DNA of 64,000 nucleotides from Caprella mutica (taxonomy: Eukaryota; Arthropoda; Malacostraca; Amphipoda; Caprellidae), in assembly GCA_947561585.1 (NCBI GenBank), contig CANNZV010000120.1:124001-188000 (forward strand), written 5' to 3'. The first letter of the stretch is position 1. Each line of letters opens with the position of its first letter. Below are positions 56,401-64,000 of this stretch, in pieces. The notes under the pieces were generated by a model, which worked only from the letters and a program-made list of their open reading frames with translations, had not been told where the DNA came from and ran no database searches. The translations under genes and the position numbers were made by a program.

Positions 56401-58135
56401 AATGTGATTGATATTTAGCTACAGCCAGCTTTATTAATCTTAGGACAGGAGATTATTGATATCATGACACTAACTTTATTGAGACACTTGGCAGATGACA
56501 GCACCTCCCCTCTGTTATAGCAATCTCTTGCCATTTTCAATTCTTGGTGAATCGCCAGAAGCTCCTGAGACAACCGCAGCCTCTCCCCAGACTCGTGCCA
56601 CAGAGTGCCCACATCTTGCACCGCCACAACACTCTCCGAAACCGCAGATTGAACCTCCCCTCCCAACGTACCTTGCCAGTGCTCCAACTGATCTTGAATG
56701 TGTGAAACTCTGTTGGCAAGATAAAATTATCTAATGGAAGTTTTGGAGAAAAATCATTTTCAGAACAATTGTTAATAGCTAATTGCAATTTCTATTAATT
56801 TAATATTTCGATTTTCACTCAGAAAACACTTGAACCCTCCTAGATTAGTTCAATAATCTCTACTTTAAATTCTCTCTCTTGTCTTAACCATCTGACAAAT
56901 GGATGCGTCAGCTCTGCAATACTGAAATTCAAATATATCTTCTGTTTACTTTTCATTATCCCTAACTTAATGATTTCAATGGGTTATGGGCCCAGAAAAT
57001 GTGAGAATATTAGGATGTGAAAGTTATCGTTAATTCTAATTTTTGGCTGTGCTGTTTTTCCCGAACTTGAGTGAATAAACATATCACAGTTGTGTGATGT
57101 CATAGAAGACGAAGAAACTTTTACAGGCTCAAAGTTTATTCCTTTATAGAATTCGGTGGAATCTGCTGTTAGCAATTACCTATTTCCATTAAACATTTGC
57201 TGGCTGAGAGGAAGCAACTATCAAGCAAAAAATAAGAACTAATGTTAGTTATGTTACATTACAAAAGGGCAGAAAATAATAAATAAAATGCAATATAATT
57301 AGATGCATCTCAAATTTCAATGGATTTATAGCTTTCATGCTATGGCAATAATCTTTGTGTCTTCTTTGAAAAAATTATGTTACTCATAATTTATTTTCAT
57401 TGCTCGGTAACTTGGTATTATTAGTTTTTTAACACAGTAAGTTTATTAATTTATTAATGTAAAACTTGTAATTTAAGGTCAACCACTACCCCCTTTACCA
57501 AATGGAATAACCACCTACCACAAACATCACTAACAAATTAATTAATAATTAGACACCACTGCCATAGCATAAAAACTATAAACTCAAAATTCATTTGAGA
57601 AGCCTTCATTGTTTTATAATTAGTTTAAGACTTTCAGTGATTTCCCCACTCTTATATAATGCAACAATAGCACCCACCGCCAATTGGCACAGCACACACC
57701 AAGAGTTGCTAGACTGTTGAATACATTGGACTTAAACTAAAGTTTCTAGTAAATATTTTACTTTCTACTGTGTTTAAGTTACATGGGGGTGGTCAGATTT
57801 TATTAGGCCAGCACTGTAGTAATAATAAAATTACATTATATAGCTACACACAGAATATTCTACAATTTTTTTCATAAATATTTTTTTTCAAAAAGATACT
57901 CTGAGGAACAAACTTTGTAGATTTTGAATGAAGGTAGCTATCACCTACAGTTTGAATAGTCACCTGGACTGTAGCATTGCTGTATCTTGCAGAGTGGTAG
58001 ACAGTTCCTTATATTGCCCACTGAGAGACTGCATCACTGCTACTTTTGCCTCACTAGCCCTCTTGGAAAGTTCTGATACTTCAACAAGAAGGCCATCACA
58101 TGCAGAGTTAGCAGAGCTGAGTCCATGGCTCTGTT
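38497..58135 (-). CDS. ZW10: ZW10 kinetochore / membrane-tethering protein (15 of about 16 exons)
   Basis: Coding exons on the - strand: 58135-57964, 56709-56475, 56125-55794, 54367-54235, 53896-53804, 53336-53201, 51586-51411, 51006-50989, 44893-44802, 44236-44061, 43715-43569, 43337-43266, 40629-40516, 39894-39636, 38623-38497. All join in phase across GT-AG introns to about 760 residues; exon 1 (roughly the first 40-45 residues) was not found. Recognised ZW10 stretches include [73 protein letters not shown] and the C-terminal GKGPL...[18 protein letters not shown]10 is the RZZ kinetochore subunit with ROD and Zwilch (checkpoint, dynein recruitment) and pairs with NAG/RINT1 in ER-Golgi tethering. 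Length fits the family (human about 779). Introns are full of mobile DNA. AATAAA at 38449-38444. Confidence 0.93.
38893..39620 (-). repeat. 31-bp minisatellite (about 23 units) in the last ZW10 intron
   Basis: Unit (+ strand) AAAAGTGGTACAACACATCA plus ACCTCTGTCCC; units are nearly identical, with a few TCTTCCCC/TCTGCCCC variants. It starts about 15 bp past the splice donor at 39635 and fills most of the intron. Since 31 mod 3 is 1, three frames read open, which explains the long apparent ORFs. Confidence 0.95.
40270..40470 (-). repeat. SINE-like dispersed repeat, copy 8 (inverted)
   Basis: On the - strand it shows the right part of the family: GTAGGTGACTTTGC, GAGTAGCTTTTCTG, TGACTGCCTTTTCC, TTTTGACGTC, CCGAAGCAGACGTTTAACCC. 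It lies in a ZW10 intron. Confidence 0.65.
41813..42117. mobile_element. MITE with AT(T)ACCTTCGC termini
   Basis: Begins ATACCTTCGC and ends GCGAAGGTAAT. The body has TGACCTTGACCTTTGACCGG, two related CTCCCAAAATT blocks (41850 and 41965) and CCAATCGT..CACCAA twice, i.e. an internal direct duplication of about 125 bp. The class is from termini only. Confidence 0.6.
42326..43014. mobile_element. Nested hAT-type element with GTCTAGAC target duplication
   Basis: TIR CAGGGGTGGGCAGAAG and inverse TTGCCCACCCCTG. Flanks GTCTAGAC (42318-42325, 43015-43022) are identical and match the hAT preference nTCTAGAn. 689 bp, no transposase. Confidence 0.88.
45360..46067 (-). pseudogene. mariner transposase, C-terminal part
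   Basis: Continues the N-terminal piece after the inserted retroelement ([20 protein letters not shown]...). Catalytic acidic residues are visible: D in [10 protein letters not shown] in [11 protein letters not shown] and D in SPDVNPMD, with 37 residues between the second and third, which makes a DD37D-type (maT-like) member. The Trp codon expected in WPPxSPDxNP is TGA (45457-45455), a premature stop just before the third aspartate. So this copy cannot make an active enzyme even without the insertion. Confidence 0.88.
46081..46713 (-). pseudogene. Non-LTR C-terminal domain with Cys/His motif
   Basis: Holds [15 protein letters not shown] and CDFC-x9-H-x4-C ([18 protein letters not shown]), the C-terminal zinc-type motif of many APE-type elements. 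It ends in GRLNNNNN, where the poly-Asn is the (AAC)n 3-prime tract being translated. Confidence 0.85.
47104..47445 (-). pseudogene. Non-LTR reverse transcriptase, YADD part
   Basis: Contains [17 protein letters not shown] (motif C) and the thumb-proximal [17 protein letters not shown] typical of jockey/CR1-like RTs. It continues, after a further frame change, into the thumb and C-terminal region. Confidence 0.88.
47264..48520 (-). pseudogene. Non-LTR reverse transcriptase, main part
   Basis: RT motifs: [32 protein letters not shown] (motif A aspartate) and [18 protein letters not shown] frameshift after [10 protein letters not shown] moves the catalytic YADD to another frame (47445-47104). 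The first 130 residues are the linker between EN and RT. Confidence 0.9.
48697..49230 (-). pseudogene. Non-LTR endonuclease (AP-like) fragment
   Basis: Shows the APE-type endonuclease signatures in order: IATIQETKL (catalytic E), [19 protein letters not shown] and [13 protein letters not shown] (D-x-N). After a frameshift near 48700 the end ([13 protein letters not shown] motif) continues at about 48640-48620. Frame broken, so non-functional. Confidence 0.88.
49426..49878 (-). pseudogene. Non-LTR ORF start: 2A-like motif plus PHD finger
   Basis: ATG at 49878 with an in-frame TAG four codons upstream. Residues 16-24 are GDIETNPGP, which fits the 2A consensus D(V/I)ExNPGP; ribosome skipping would fall between G23 and P24, releasing a 23-residue leader. 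Residues 27-65 form CPSC-x12-CVGC-x4-H-x4-C-x-CKNC, a C4HC3 PHD-type pattern. A proline-rich segment follows until a frameshift. 2A motifs at the N-terminus of APE-type non-LTR elements are known from sea urchin and from trypanosome L1Tc. The element is truncated by frameshift rather than by design. Confidence 0.85.
50067..50244 (-). pseudogene. mariner transposase, N-terminal part
   Basis: Begins with ATG at 50244 ([17 protein letters not shown]). A helix-turn-helix of the paired-like type follows ([18 protein letters not shown]), then a GRPR box ([16 protein letters not shown]). The reading frame runs into the non-LTR element at 50056 and would resume in phase at 46067 after one copy of the target duplication. 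Confidence 0.88.
50401..50988 (-). other. ZW10 intron sequence, no feature
   Basis: AT-rich intron DNA between the mariner insertion and the 18-nt exon; nothing recognisable. Confidence 0.5.
51949..52122. repeat. 18-bp array derived from a TIR-element end
   Basis: Unit GGTGCATTTCATAACTCA, about 9.5 near-perfect copies, in the ZW10 intron between exons 53336-53201 and 51586-51411. Flanks (ACCGTTATTGAGGGACAA; TACTTGAGTGCTTCATAACTC) match the ends of the TIR element at 21410-22345, so the array is an expansion of its subterminal repeat. Confidence 0.9.
52144..53179. repeat. 15-bp array, about 69 units, next to a ZW10 splice donor
   Basis: Unit CATAACTCTGAACTC with C/T and TCT/TCA variants. 15 is divisible by 3, so each frame encodes a pentapeptide repeat on both strands; those frames are not genes. 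The array ends about 20 bp from the donor of exon 53336-53201. The unit shares CATAACTC with the 18-bp array beside it, suggesting one arose from the other. Confidence 0.95.
55154..55489. mobile_element. hAT-type MITE with a triple 31-bp repeat
   Basis: Ends CAGTGGTTCTAGAAGTATTT and inverse AAGTGGGG..TTAAGAACCACTG; flanks CACTAGGG/AACTAGGG match at 7 of 8. A 31-bp unit with GCGTGATATTCAGAGCAACC is repeated three times (about 55300-55390). It lies in a ZW10 intron. Confidence 0.8.
56710..57963 (-). other. ZW10 intron, no feature
   Basis: AT-rich intron; a 63-codon open frame at 56984-57175 is not flanked by splice sites that fit the gene and has no ZW10 similarity. Confidence 0.5.
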
Positions 58136-58840
58136 CTGTAATGACAGTAAAATGAGTTGAATAAATCATAGAAATAGATAATACTTACTTGCTGTAGTAG
58201 CTACATTATAGAATTTGATAAGTATTACCTAAACTCTTCTTTTTCATTCAATATATAAATAATCTCAATTTTTATTATATCTGGATCATATATTTAGCCC
58301 TTAGCCCAAGTTAAATAGCATGAATCATAAACTCTCCATTTGTCTCTCTAGCAATCTCCAAAAGAAGCTAAATTTCTCTCCAAAATGTTTACTACTCTCT
58401 ACTAATGTTTACTAATTACATGTAAACATAGGAATCAATTAGGAAATTGTCACCAGATAATTCAGGAGACTAATTTCAAGGCCTCAATAGTCACCGGATA
58501 AACTTCACAACTTCATGCATCTTTTGCAGACTGGATTGTACAAGCTTTGCAGACTGGAATATAATAATGTTTTCACTTCAACTGTAAATTCTCAAGACTG
58601 CAGGAATTGCTGAACTGGTAAAGTGTTCTACAAGATATCCTCTATTTTCAGTTTTGTTTTCAGTAAAATACATGTAAATATAGAAGGAAATTAAGGATTG
58701 TTTGCTCAGAAAATGTTAAAAATGTCCCATATCCAGTCTGTATTTCATTGTAAATTCCATTGACATGTCAGTGGAATTTTTCACCTTTGAAAATAATATT
58801 CCAGCATAGTCGGTGGATTTTTAGCTATTTATTTCTATGT
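58136..58840 (-). other. ZW10 intron 1 or upstream region
   Basis: Acceptor (CATTACAG) for exon 58135 is clear. The exon requires one base from an upstream exon, which I could not identify. The stretch contains dispersed repeats (58735-58840 AAAAATCCACTGACT type, inverted). Confidence 0.5.
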
Positions 58841-60315
58841 TAGCGTCGGACCGGGTGGCTTTGCGCATTTTCCGCATACTTTGATTTTACGAAAAAACTA
58901 GGAGTCAGCAATCTGATTTTTTGTGTGCAGATAGATGAAGGGTAGACCTAAGTGCTCACACAGTTTCAACTCTTTAAGTTCAATAGGAAAAAAGTTATCA
59001 TCGAAAAACTGTGCGCAAAGATCGTGGGGATAAACCGGGTGAATTTTGCGCAATTACCGGGTGTACTTGCGCACTGCGCAAATTCACTCAATGTGAAACT
59101 GCGCAGTGCGCAAGTTCATCCTATGTATAAACTGTGCATAGAAAATCTAACCCCGATATGCTATGCAACTGCCGTGAATCTGCCCCAATCTTCTATGCAA
59201 CGGCCCCAATCTGCTGTGTAATTGCAGTGAGGCTGCTGTGGAATTGCCGTGAGTCTGCTGTGGAATTGCCGTGAGTCTGCTGTGGAATTGCCGTGAGTCT
59301 GCTGTGGAATTGCCGTGAGTCTGCTGTGGAATTGCCGTGAGGCTGCTGTGGAATTGCCGTGAGGCTGCTGTGGAATTGCCGTGAGGCTGCTGTGGAATTG
59401 CCGTGAGGCTGCTGTGGAATTGCCGTGAGGCTGCTGTGGAATTGCCGTGAGGCTGCTGTGGAATTGCCGTGAGGCTGCTTTGGAATTGCCGTGAGGCTGC
59501 TGTGGAATTGCCGTGAGGCTGCTGTGCAATTGCCGTGAGGCTGCTGTGCAATTGCCGTGAGGCTGCTGTGCAATTGCCGTGAGGCTGCTGTGCAATTGCC
59601 GTGAGGCTGCTGTGCAATTGCCGTGAGGGCGAGGCTACTGTGCAATTGCCGTGAGTCTGCTGTGCAATTGCCGTGAGTCTGCTGTGCAATTGCCGTGAGT
59701 CTGCTGTGCAATTGCCGTGAGTCTGCTGTGCAATTGCCGTGAGGCTGCTGTGCAATTGCCGTGAGGCTGCTGTGCAATTGCCGTGAGGCTGATGTGGAAT
59801 TGCCGTGATATAGGAGTATCGGGGATGAATATCACAGGTTTATTAATGAATAAGAGCTCTTTAACTTTATTAATAAATGTGCGCAAGTCCACCCGTGAAT
59901 TAAAATATTCCCAGGGTGATATTGCGCATCTAGTATATTGGTTATATCTCAATAATTTATAATAATTACTGAAATCGTCTTACATGACGTTAATCTGCAG
60001 TAAATTATGCATATACAACGTAAATTGCAATCAAATAGGAGCATAATTATCAACACTACAGCATAGTTCGCGGAGATTCGATTCTAGTCCAAAATAATTA
60101 TTTTGCCATAAAAAACATAGGTCTCTGTTTGAACACTTAGTATCTATACTTAATCTCTTACGATTTTCGTGAAATTTATGCACTAGGGGTTTTAAGAGCT
60201 GCTGTTTTCAATGGTGTTGTCAGATTTGAAATATTTTCACGCATTCACCGTCAATTACCGATGCGCAACTTCACCCGGAATGTTGAAGTGCGCAAAGCCA
60301 CCCAGTCTGACGCTA
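58841..60315. mobile_element. TIR element with internal 22-bp minisatellite, TAGCGTC family
   Basis: Ends TAGCGTCGGACCGGGTGGCT(TTGCGCA) and, inverted, TAGCGTCAGACTGGGTGGCT(TTGCGCA), so the TIR is at least 27 bp with few mismatches. 1475 bp. TGCGCA and CCGGGTGAA words recur near both ends (59030-59120; 59880-60290). The middle is the 22-bp array. Non-coding. It interrupts a dispersed repeat. Confidence 0.8.
59215..59806 (-). repeat. 22-bp minisatellite, about 27 units
   Basis: Unit TGCCGTGAGGCTGCTGTGGAAT on the + strand, with GAG/GAGT, GGAAT/GCAAT variants in blocks. No unit contains a stop on the - strand, giving the long spurious open frames. It is GC-richer than the flanking DNA. Confidence 0.95.
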
Positions 60316-60479
60316 CGATTAATTTTCCCAGTTTGAAAAGTGAAAAGAAATTTAAAGAATGTCACCACAGACTCAGGATTTTTTACAGAAATTGGGATTT
60401 GGGCACAGCAAATAACATGGGAACATAGGAATTAAATAGGACTTGGGCGCATGATTAATCCACAAAACCTGCTTTACTT

Positions 60480-61450
60480 TTCTGGTCTTTTCAGACTGGT
60501 AAATTAAATTTTCGCCAGTATGCAGAATGTGTCTCTTCTGACTTCTCCCGCAGAGATTTTAATTTGAGACAGTTACTAACTCTCTGACTCTCAGTAGCAG
60601 ATTCCCAGTCTGCAGAATATGGAACATTTTTCCAAGACTCTCTGCGGGAGATCTTGAATTAATTCCTATGGTACCATTAATTTAGCTGCGGGAGATTCTG
60701 AATCAGCTGCTGAGAGTCAGAGAGTAGCTCTCTCTCAAAATAAAGTCTCTGCAGGAGAAGAGACACATTCTGCAGACTGGGCAGATTCAGAATCTCCCGC
60801 AGGCCGCAGCTAAATTAATGGTAACATAGGACCAGTCTGCAGAATGTGTCTCTTCTCCCGCAGAGACTTTAATTTGAGAGAGAGCTACTCTATAGTCTCT
60901 GACTCTCAGCAGCAGATTCAGAATCTCCCGCAGCTAAATTAATGGTAACATAGGAATTAATTCAAAATCTCCCGCAGCTAAATTATTGGTACCAGGTAAC
61001 ATAGGAATTAATTCAAAATCTCCCGCAGAGATCTCAAATTTCTAAAATTTCATTCAAAAACTCACGCAGAGAGTCTTGGAAAAATGTTCCATATTCTGCA
61101 GACTTGACATGGAATTAATTCAAAATCTACCGCATCTAAATTAATGGTAACATACTATTGATACTAACATAGGAATTAATTCAAAATCTCCCGCAGAGAT
61201 CTCAAATTTCTAAAATTCAATCAAAAACTCCCGCAGAGAGTCTTGCAAAAATGTTCCATATTCTGCAGACTGGAATTTTCGGTGGATAAAGTGGGAAAAT
61301 GTTGGTGGACCGTGGATCAGCAAAATTATTGGAAATTTATGGTGGATTTTTTCAGTTTTTTTTTTAAAAGTCAGTGGAATTTGGTGCACCAAATACTATA
61401 CAGACTGGAGTCTGGTCCCATATTTTGCAGACTACTGGTAAATTCTTAAC
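60480..61450. repeat. Cluster of CTGCGGGAGAT dispersed repeats
   Basis: Several partial copies in both orientations of the repeat seen at 1770-2340: CTCTGCGGGAGA, AATTAATTCCTATG, ATATGGAACATTTTTCCAAG, CTCTGACTCTCAG. The inverted arrangement around 60780 and 60830 can fold. It ends with an AAAATCCAC.GACTT-type fragment (61280-61410). No coding content. Confidence 0.65.
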
Positions 61451-62470
61451 TCAGAATCCAAATATGAAATATTTACCTACTTAAAAATGAGTTAAATGTG
61501 ACAACCTAGGTCTATTTTCTAATTAAACTGGCGACTTTCCTGCCAAGCTATAAAACATGGGAGGGAGATTATGGAAAATTTAAAATTTAGTAAATTTACT
61601 GAGATAAGAATTTTCATGAAATTTTTTCTATTCTTGATGATTCTTCAAACTATTCAGGCGGTTAAATATCCTCTCGCTGACATGATAGGCATTTATTTGA
61701 ATAAAAACTTCTTAATTATAAGTTATAACTTATAAGTAGATTATTATTTTTTTTTAATTTTTGAGGAGATTAACACTTCTGTGTTCTGTCTCCTGGATTT
61801 ATTATATATGGATAAACATAGGATAATTAGTTTATACAGCCAAATCAGGAAGCCTCTACCGTCTATATTTACAGTTGTTGCAGGAGTCTTCAAGTGGATT
61901 AAAAATATTAAAATTTCCTGGAATATTATATACAAGAGTGAAAGAAAATTATTATGAGCTAGATATATACATATTTTAAATTAATATTAGTAAGTTACAA
62001 ATTTATTAGGAAATATCAGTTTCCTAATTTCCACAACAGGAAAAAGATGGTGTGAAAGAGGGAACTCTTTTACAATAATTTTACATATAATAAAAATAAT
62101 TGTCTATATTCTGATAATATTCAAAAAGGTTCTCTTCGGTACATTTCCCCTCCTTCTGGTTTATTTCCAGGGAAGAGGAAGGCAATGACCTACTGGGATA
62201 TCACAGATTATAGCTAGTTTAGAAAAGGAAAAACACCTGCATGAGAAATTAAAGGGGTTCTCTTCAGACAGAGCTCTTCTCTCTCCAGGTGAGAGTCCAG
62301 GGAGAGGGAGATGACCTACTGGGAAGCAGGATGAAACTTGACCCAAACTAGGAGTGTCAAGTCTTCCAACCGTGTCAAGGTTATGAAGGAACATTAAATG
62401 TGTGTGATATTGAGTCCTTAACCCACTCAATTGGGTCAAGCCATACCTACCATTGTTAAGGCCCATACAA
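61451..62470. other. Gene-free stretch; possible 3-prime UTR of the non-LTR element
   Basis: Short open frames only. A MITE fragment (about 61495-61560) and two similar GATGACCTACTGGGA..GCA segments (62185 and 62310) that form an internal duplication are visible. Confidence 0.4.
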
Positions 62471-62579
62471 ATTAAGTATTACAATTTGTATCAAAAAATA
62501 TAGTAATTTTCTCTTATTAGTTGGCTTGACCCTTTTCCCTATTTAGTGAAAATGTTTCCTTCTAGAGCTTGTTAACCAT

Positions 62580-63131
62580 TTACAGTGCTGTCAGTTTATT
62601 AGTATCTTTTATATATTTAATCAGTATTTCAAATATATTTTTCCTGACTTCACCTAAGGAGTCATCACCACCAAGCAGGATCTTCAAAGAAGGGTTAAGT
62701 ATCCCTATCTGACTCAGGCTTAAAAGCATCAGATCTCTCTGTACAGTGAAACAGCTGCAATGAAGTAAGTAGTGATCAATAGTTTCAGAACACTGGCACC
62801 GAGCACAGTCACCACTGTCTTCCATATCAAACCTATGAAGATATTGTTTGACTCCTGCATGCCCCATCCTCAGGCGGTGTATTACCACTTGTTGCCTTCT
62901 GGTCTGAAGGTCAGTAATTAATTTAGCACTAGCTACTTTGTCTCTGACTAAAGACAGGAACAATCTCTTACCGGATGTATTAGTTTCATGTTTCCAATGA
63001 TTTGTACAGAAAGTTTTGAATTTTTCCTTCGGAATACTGTAATTCTCCTGTTGGCTCATATCCCCTAGCTTGTTGTTTATACTCCTACAGTTTAACATTA
63101 TACCCTTCAACTTTCCTTCTGTCGCAGACAT
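62580..63131 (-). pseudogene. Second non-LTR element: ORF2 with the EN-RT core deleted
   Basis: Starts MSATEGKLKGIMLNCRSINNKLGD, the beginning of an APE-type endonuclease, then after about 25 residues passes directly into the C-terminal region (RRQQVVIHRLRMGHAG, then CARCQCSETIDHYLLHC, the C-terminal Cys/His motif). About 700-800 residues of endonuclease and reverse transcriptase are missing with the frame kept open, so it is an internally deleted copy. It belongs to the jockey/CR1/L2 group by architecture. Confidence 0.8.
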
Positions 63132-64000
63132 TATTTGTTCTTCTTTTTCCTCCTTTTACCCTTCTGGCCGTTTTTATTACTGTCACCATTAGAGTTTACT
63201 TTTCTTTTTGTTGATTGACCTGCACCTGCTATTGGGAAGATTTCTGATTTATCTCCTGAGGCTATAAGCTGTTCTTCATCGTCACTGTCACTTATTACCT
63301 TGGTGGCACTACCATTTGATTCATGTACATTCCTCTCTACCTGGTGATTTTTATCAATTTTAAATACATGGTGTAGTGCCTTCTCTATGAGTGAGGCCTG
63401 TGTGCTCTTGTTTTCACTGGCTATATTATTTTGGAATAAGACTCAATAATTGTTGTAGTTTTCCAAGGAAATCTGTACTATAGCAATCTATTTCTTTGTT
63501 TTGTTTTTCTTCAGTTTGTGTGCCCATATTGGTCATTTGTTTGGGTTCAGTAAAAGCTTGTGCCGAAGATTTAACTTTGCCCTGACCTGAGATCACCATG
63601 TCTCTGTATGAGAATTTCAAATGCTCTGTGTTTTGTTGCTGGTTTGGCATAGAATTGCTTTCTTGGTGCTCATTATTTACGTACTCTCTTGCTTTCTAAT
63701 AGGATAGATATTTCTTTGTTTTGATTGTTTCTACTTTTTTTGCCAAATTATAATGTGGACATTCTCTAGAATTAGCCTTGTGTGTGCCTTTACAATTGAC
63801 ACATTTATAATCCTCGGGGCTTTTGTTGCAGTCTGTCTCAGAGTGATTTTCTCCACAAAGACGACACTGTATTTTGCTGCGGCAGCTACCAGCCATGTGA
63901 CCTAATCGTTGGCAGTTGAAACATCTTCGTGGTTCATTTATAAAAGGTCTTACTTTATAATGTCTGTGCCCCAGTGGCCAGTACTACTCCTTGCGGTAAG
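63132..64000 (-). pseudogene. Second non-LTR element: ORF1 (gag-like, zinc knuckles), runs off edge
   Basis: On the - strand from the window edge: YKVRPFINEPRRCFNCQRLG with knuckle 1 (CX2CX4HX4C), knuckle 2 CRLCGENHSETDC, knuckle 3 CVNCKGTHKANSREC. A stop/frame break lies near 63696, then a Gln/Lys-rich segment (63650-63426) and a Lys-rich end (RKVNSNG...KGKRRKKKNK) before the ORF2 start at 63131. ORF1 proteins of this type bind element RNA. The N-terminal part lies beyond position 64000. Confidence 0.8.

Noticed and set aside
58210..58260. Candidate first exon of ZW10 (ATG AAA AAG AAG AGT TTA G|GTAATA)
   Set aside because: The phase would fit, but the peptide is six residues and lacks the coiled N-terminal ZW10 sequence; the donor is weak. 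Decisive test: 5-prime RACE or cDNA from exon 58135.
59147..59777. Three overlapping antisense open frames of about 150-200 codons
   Set aside because: All run through the 22-bp minisatellite; same peptide repeat in three frames.

Overview
This is eukaryotic, metazoan-type nuclear DNA: AT-rich, with spliced genes (GT-AG introns, several only 74-79 bp), AATAAA signals, a Ty1/copia LTR element, a mariner-type transposon, two non-LTR retrotransposons, many short terminal-inverted-repeat (TIR) elements and several kilobase-scale minisatellites. There is no prokaryotic signal. The repeat types fit an invertebrate, but I cannot name the phylum. An 87-base N gap lies at 3682-3768.

Layout. (1) 1-11.9 kb is gene-free and built of nested TIR/fold-back elements and MITEs with minisatellites. 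(2) 12.0-36.2 kb, + strand, holds three related genes of an NKRF-like family. Gene A (12017-13270) is a single-module protein with an XRN2-binding (XTBD) domain, a conserved central block, a G-patch, an R3H and a conserved C-terminal tail. Gene B (14368-17539, four exons, 678 aa) and gene C (32255-36192, two exons, 774 aa) were assembled here from exact splice phases. Each holds two tandem copies of the module, lacks XTBD and has lost the second G-patch. A 3757-bp internally deleted copia element (23674-27430), a 2.7-kb array of a 19-bp repeat (27.75-30.41 kb) and a hAT-type MITE separate B from C. (3) 38.5-58.1 kb, - strand, is a ZW10 gene (kinetochore RZZ / ER-Golgi tethering subunit). Fifteen exons join in phase to give about 760 residues; only the first exon was not found. 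Its introns hold a mariner element split by a non-LTR retrotransposon, nested TIR elements, a hAT MITE and two minisatellites. (4) 58.8-64 kb has a TIR element with a 22-bp minisatellite, a repeat cluster, and a second non-LTR element with its endonuclease/RT core deleted, running off the right edge.

Most notable: (a) in genes B and C the intron between modules has a donor GTAAGT in phase 2, so the donor itself forms an in-frame TAA straight after the conserved tail. Splicing gives a two-module protein and retention gives a one-module protein; the intron position is homologous in both genes. (b) The non-LTR element in ZW10 starts its ORF with a canonical 2A-like motif (DIETNPGP) followed by a PHD-type finger. 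(c) Several TIR elements carry internal minisatellites, and at least four element ends share a TAGCGTC...CCGGG terminus. (d) Two ZW10 minisatellites each begin about 20 bp past a splice donor.
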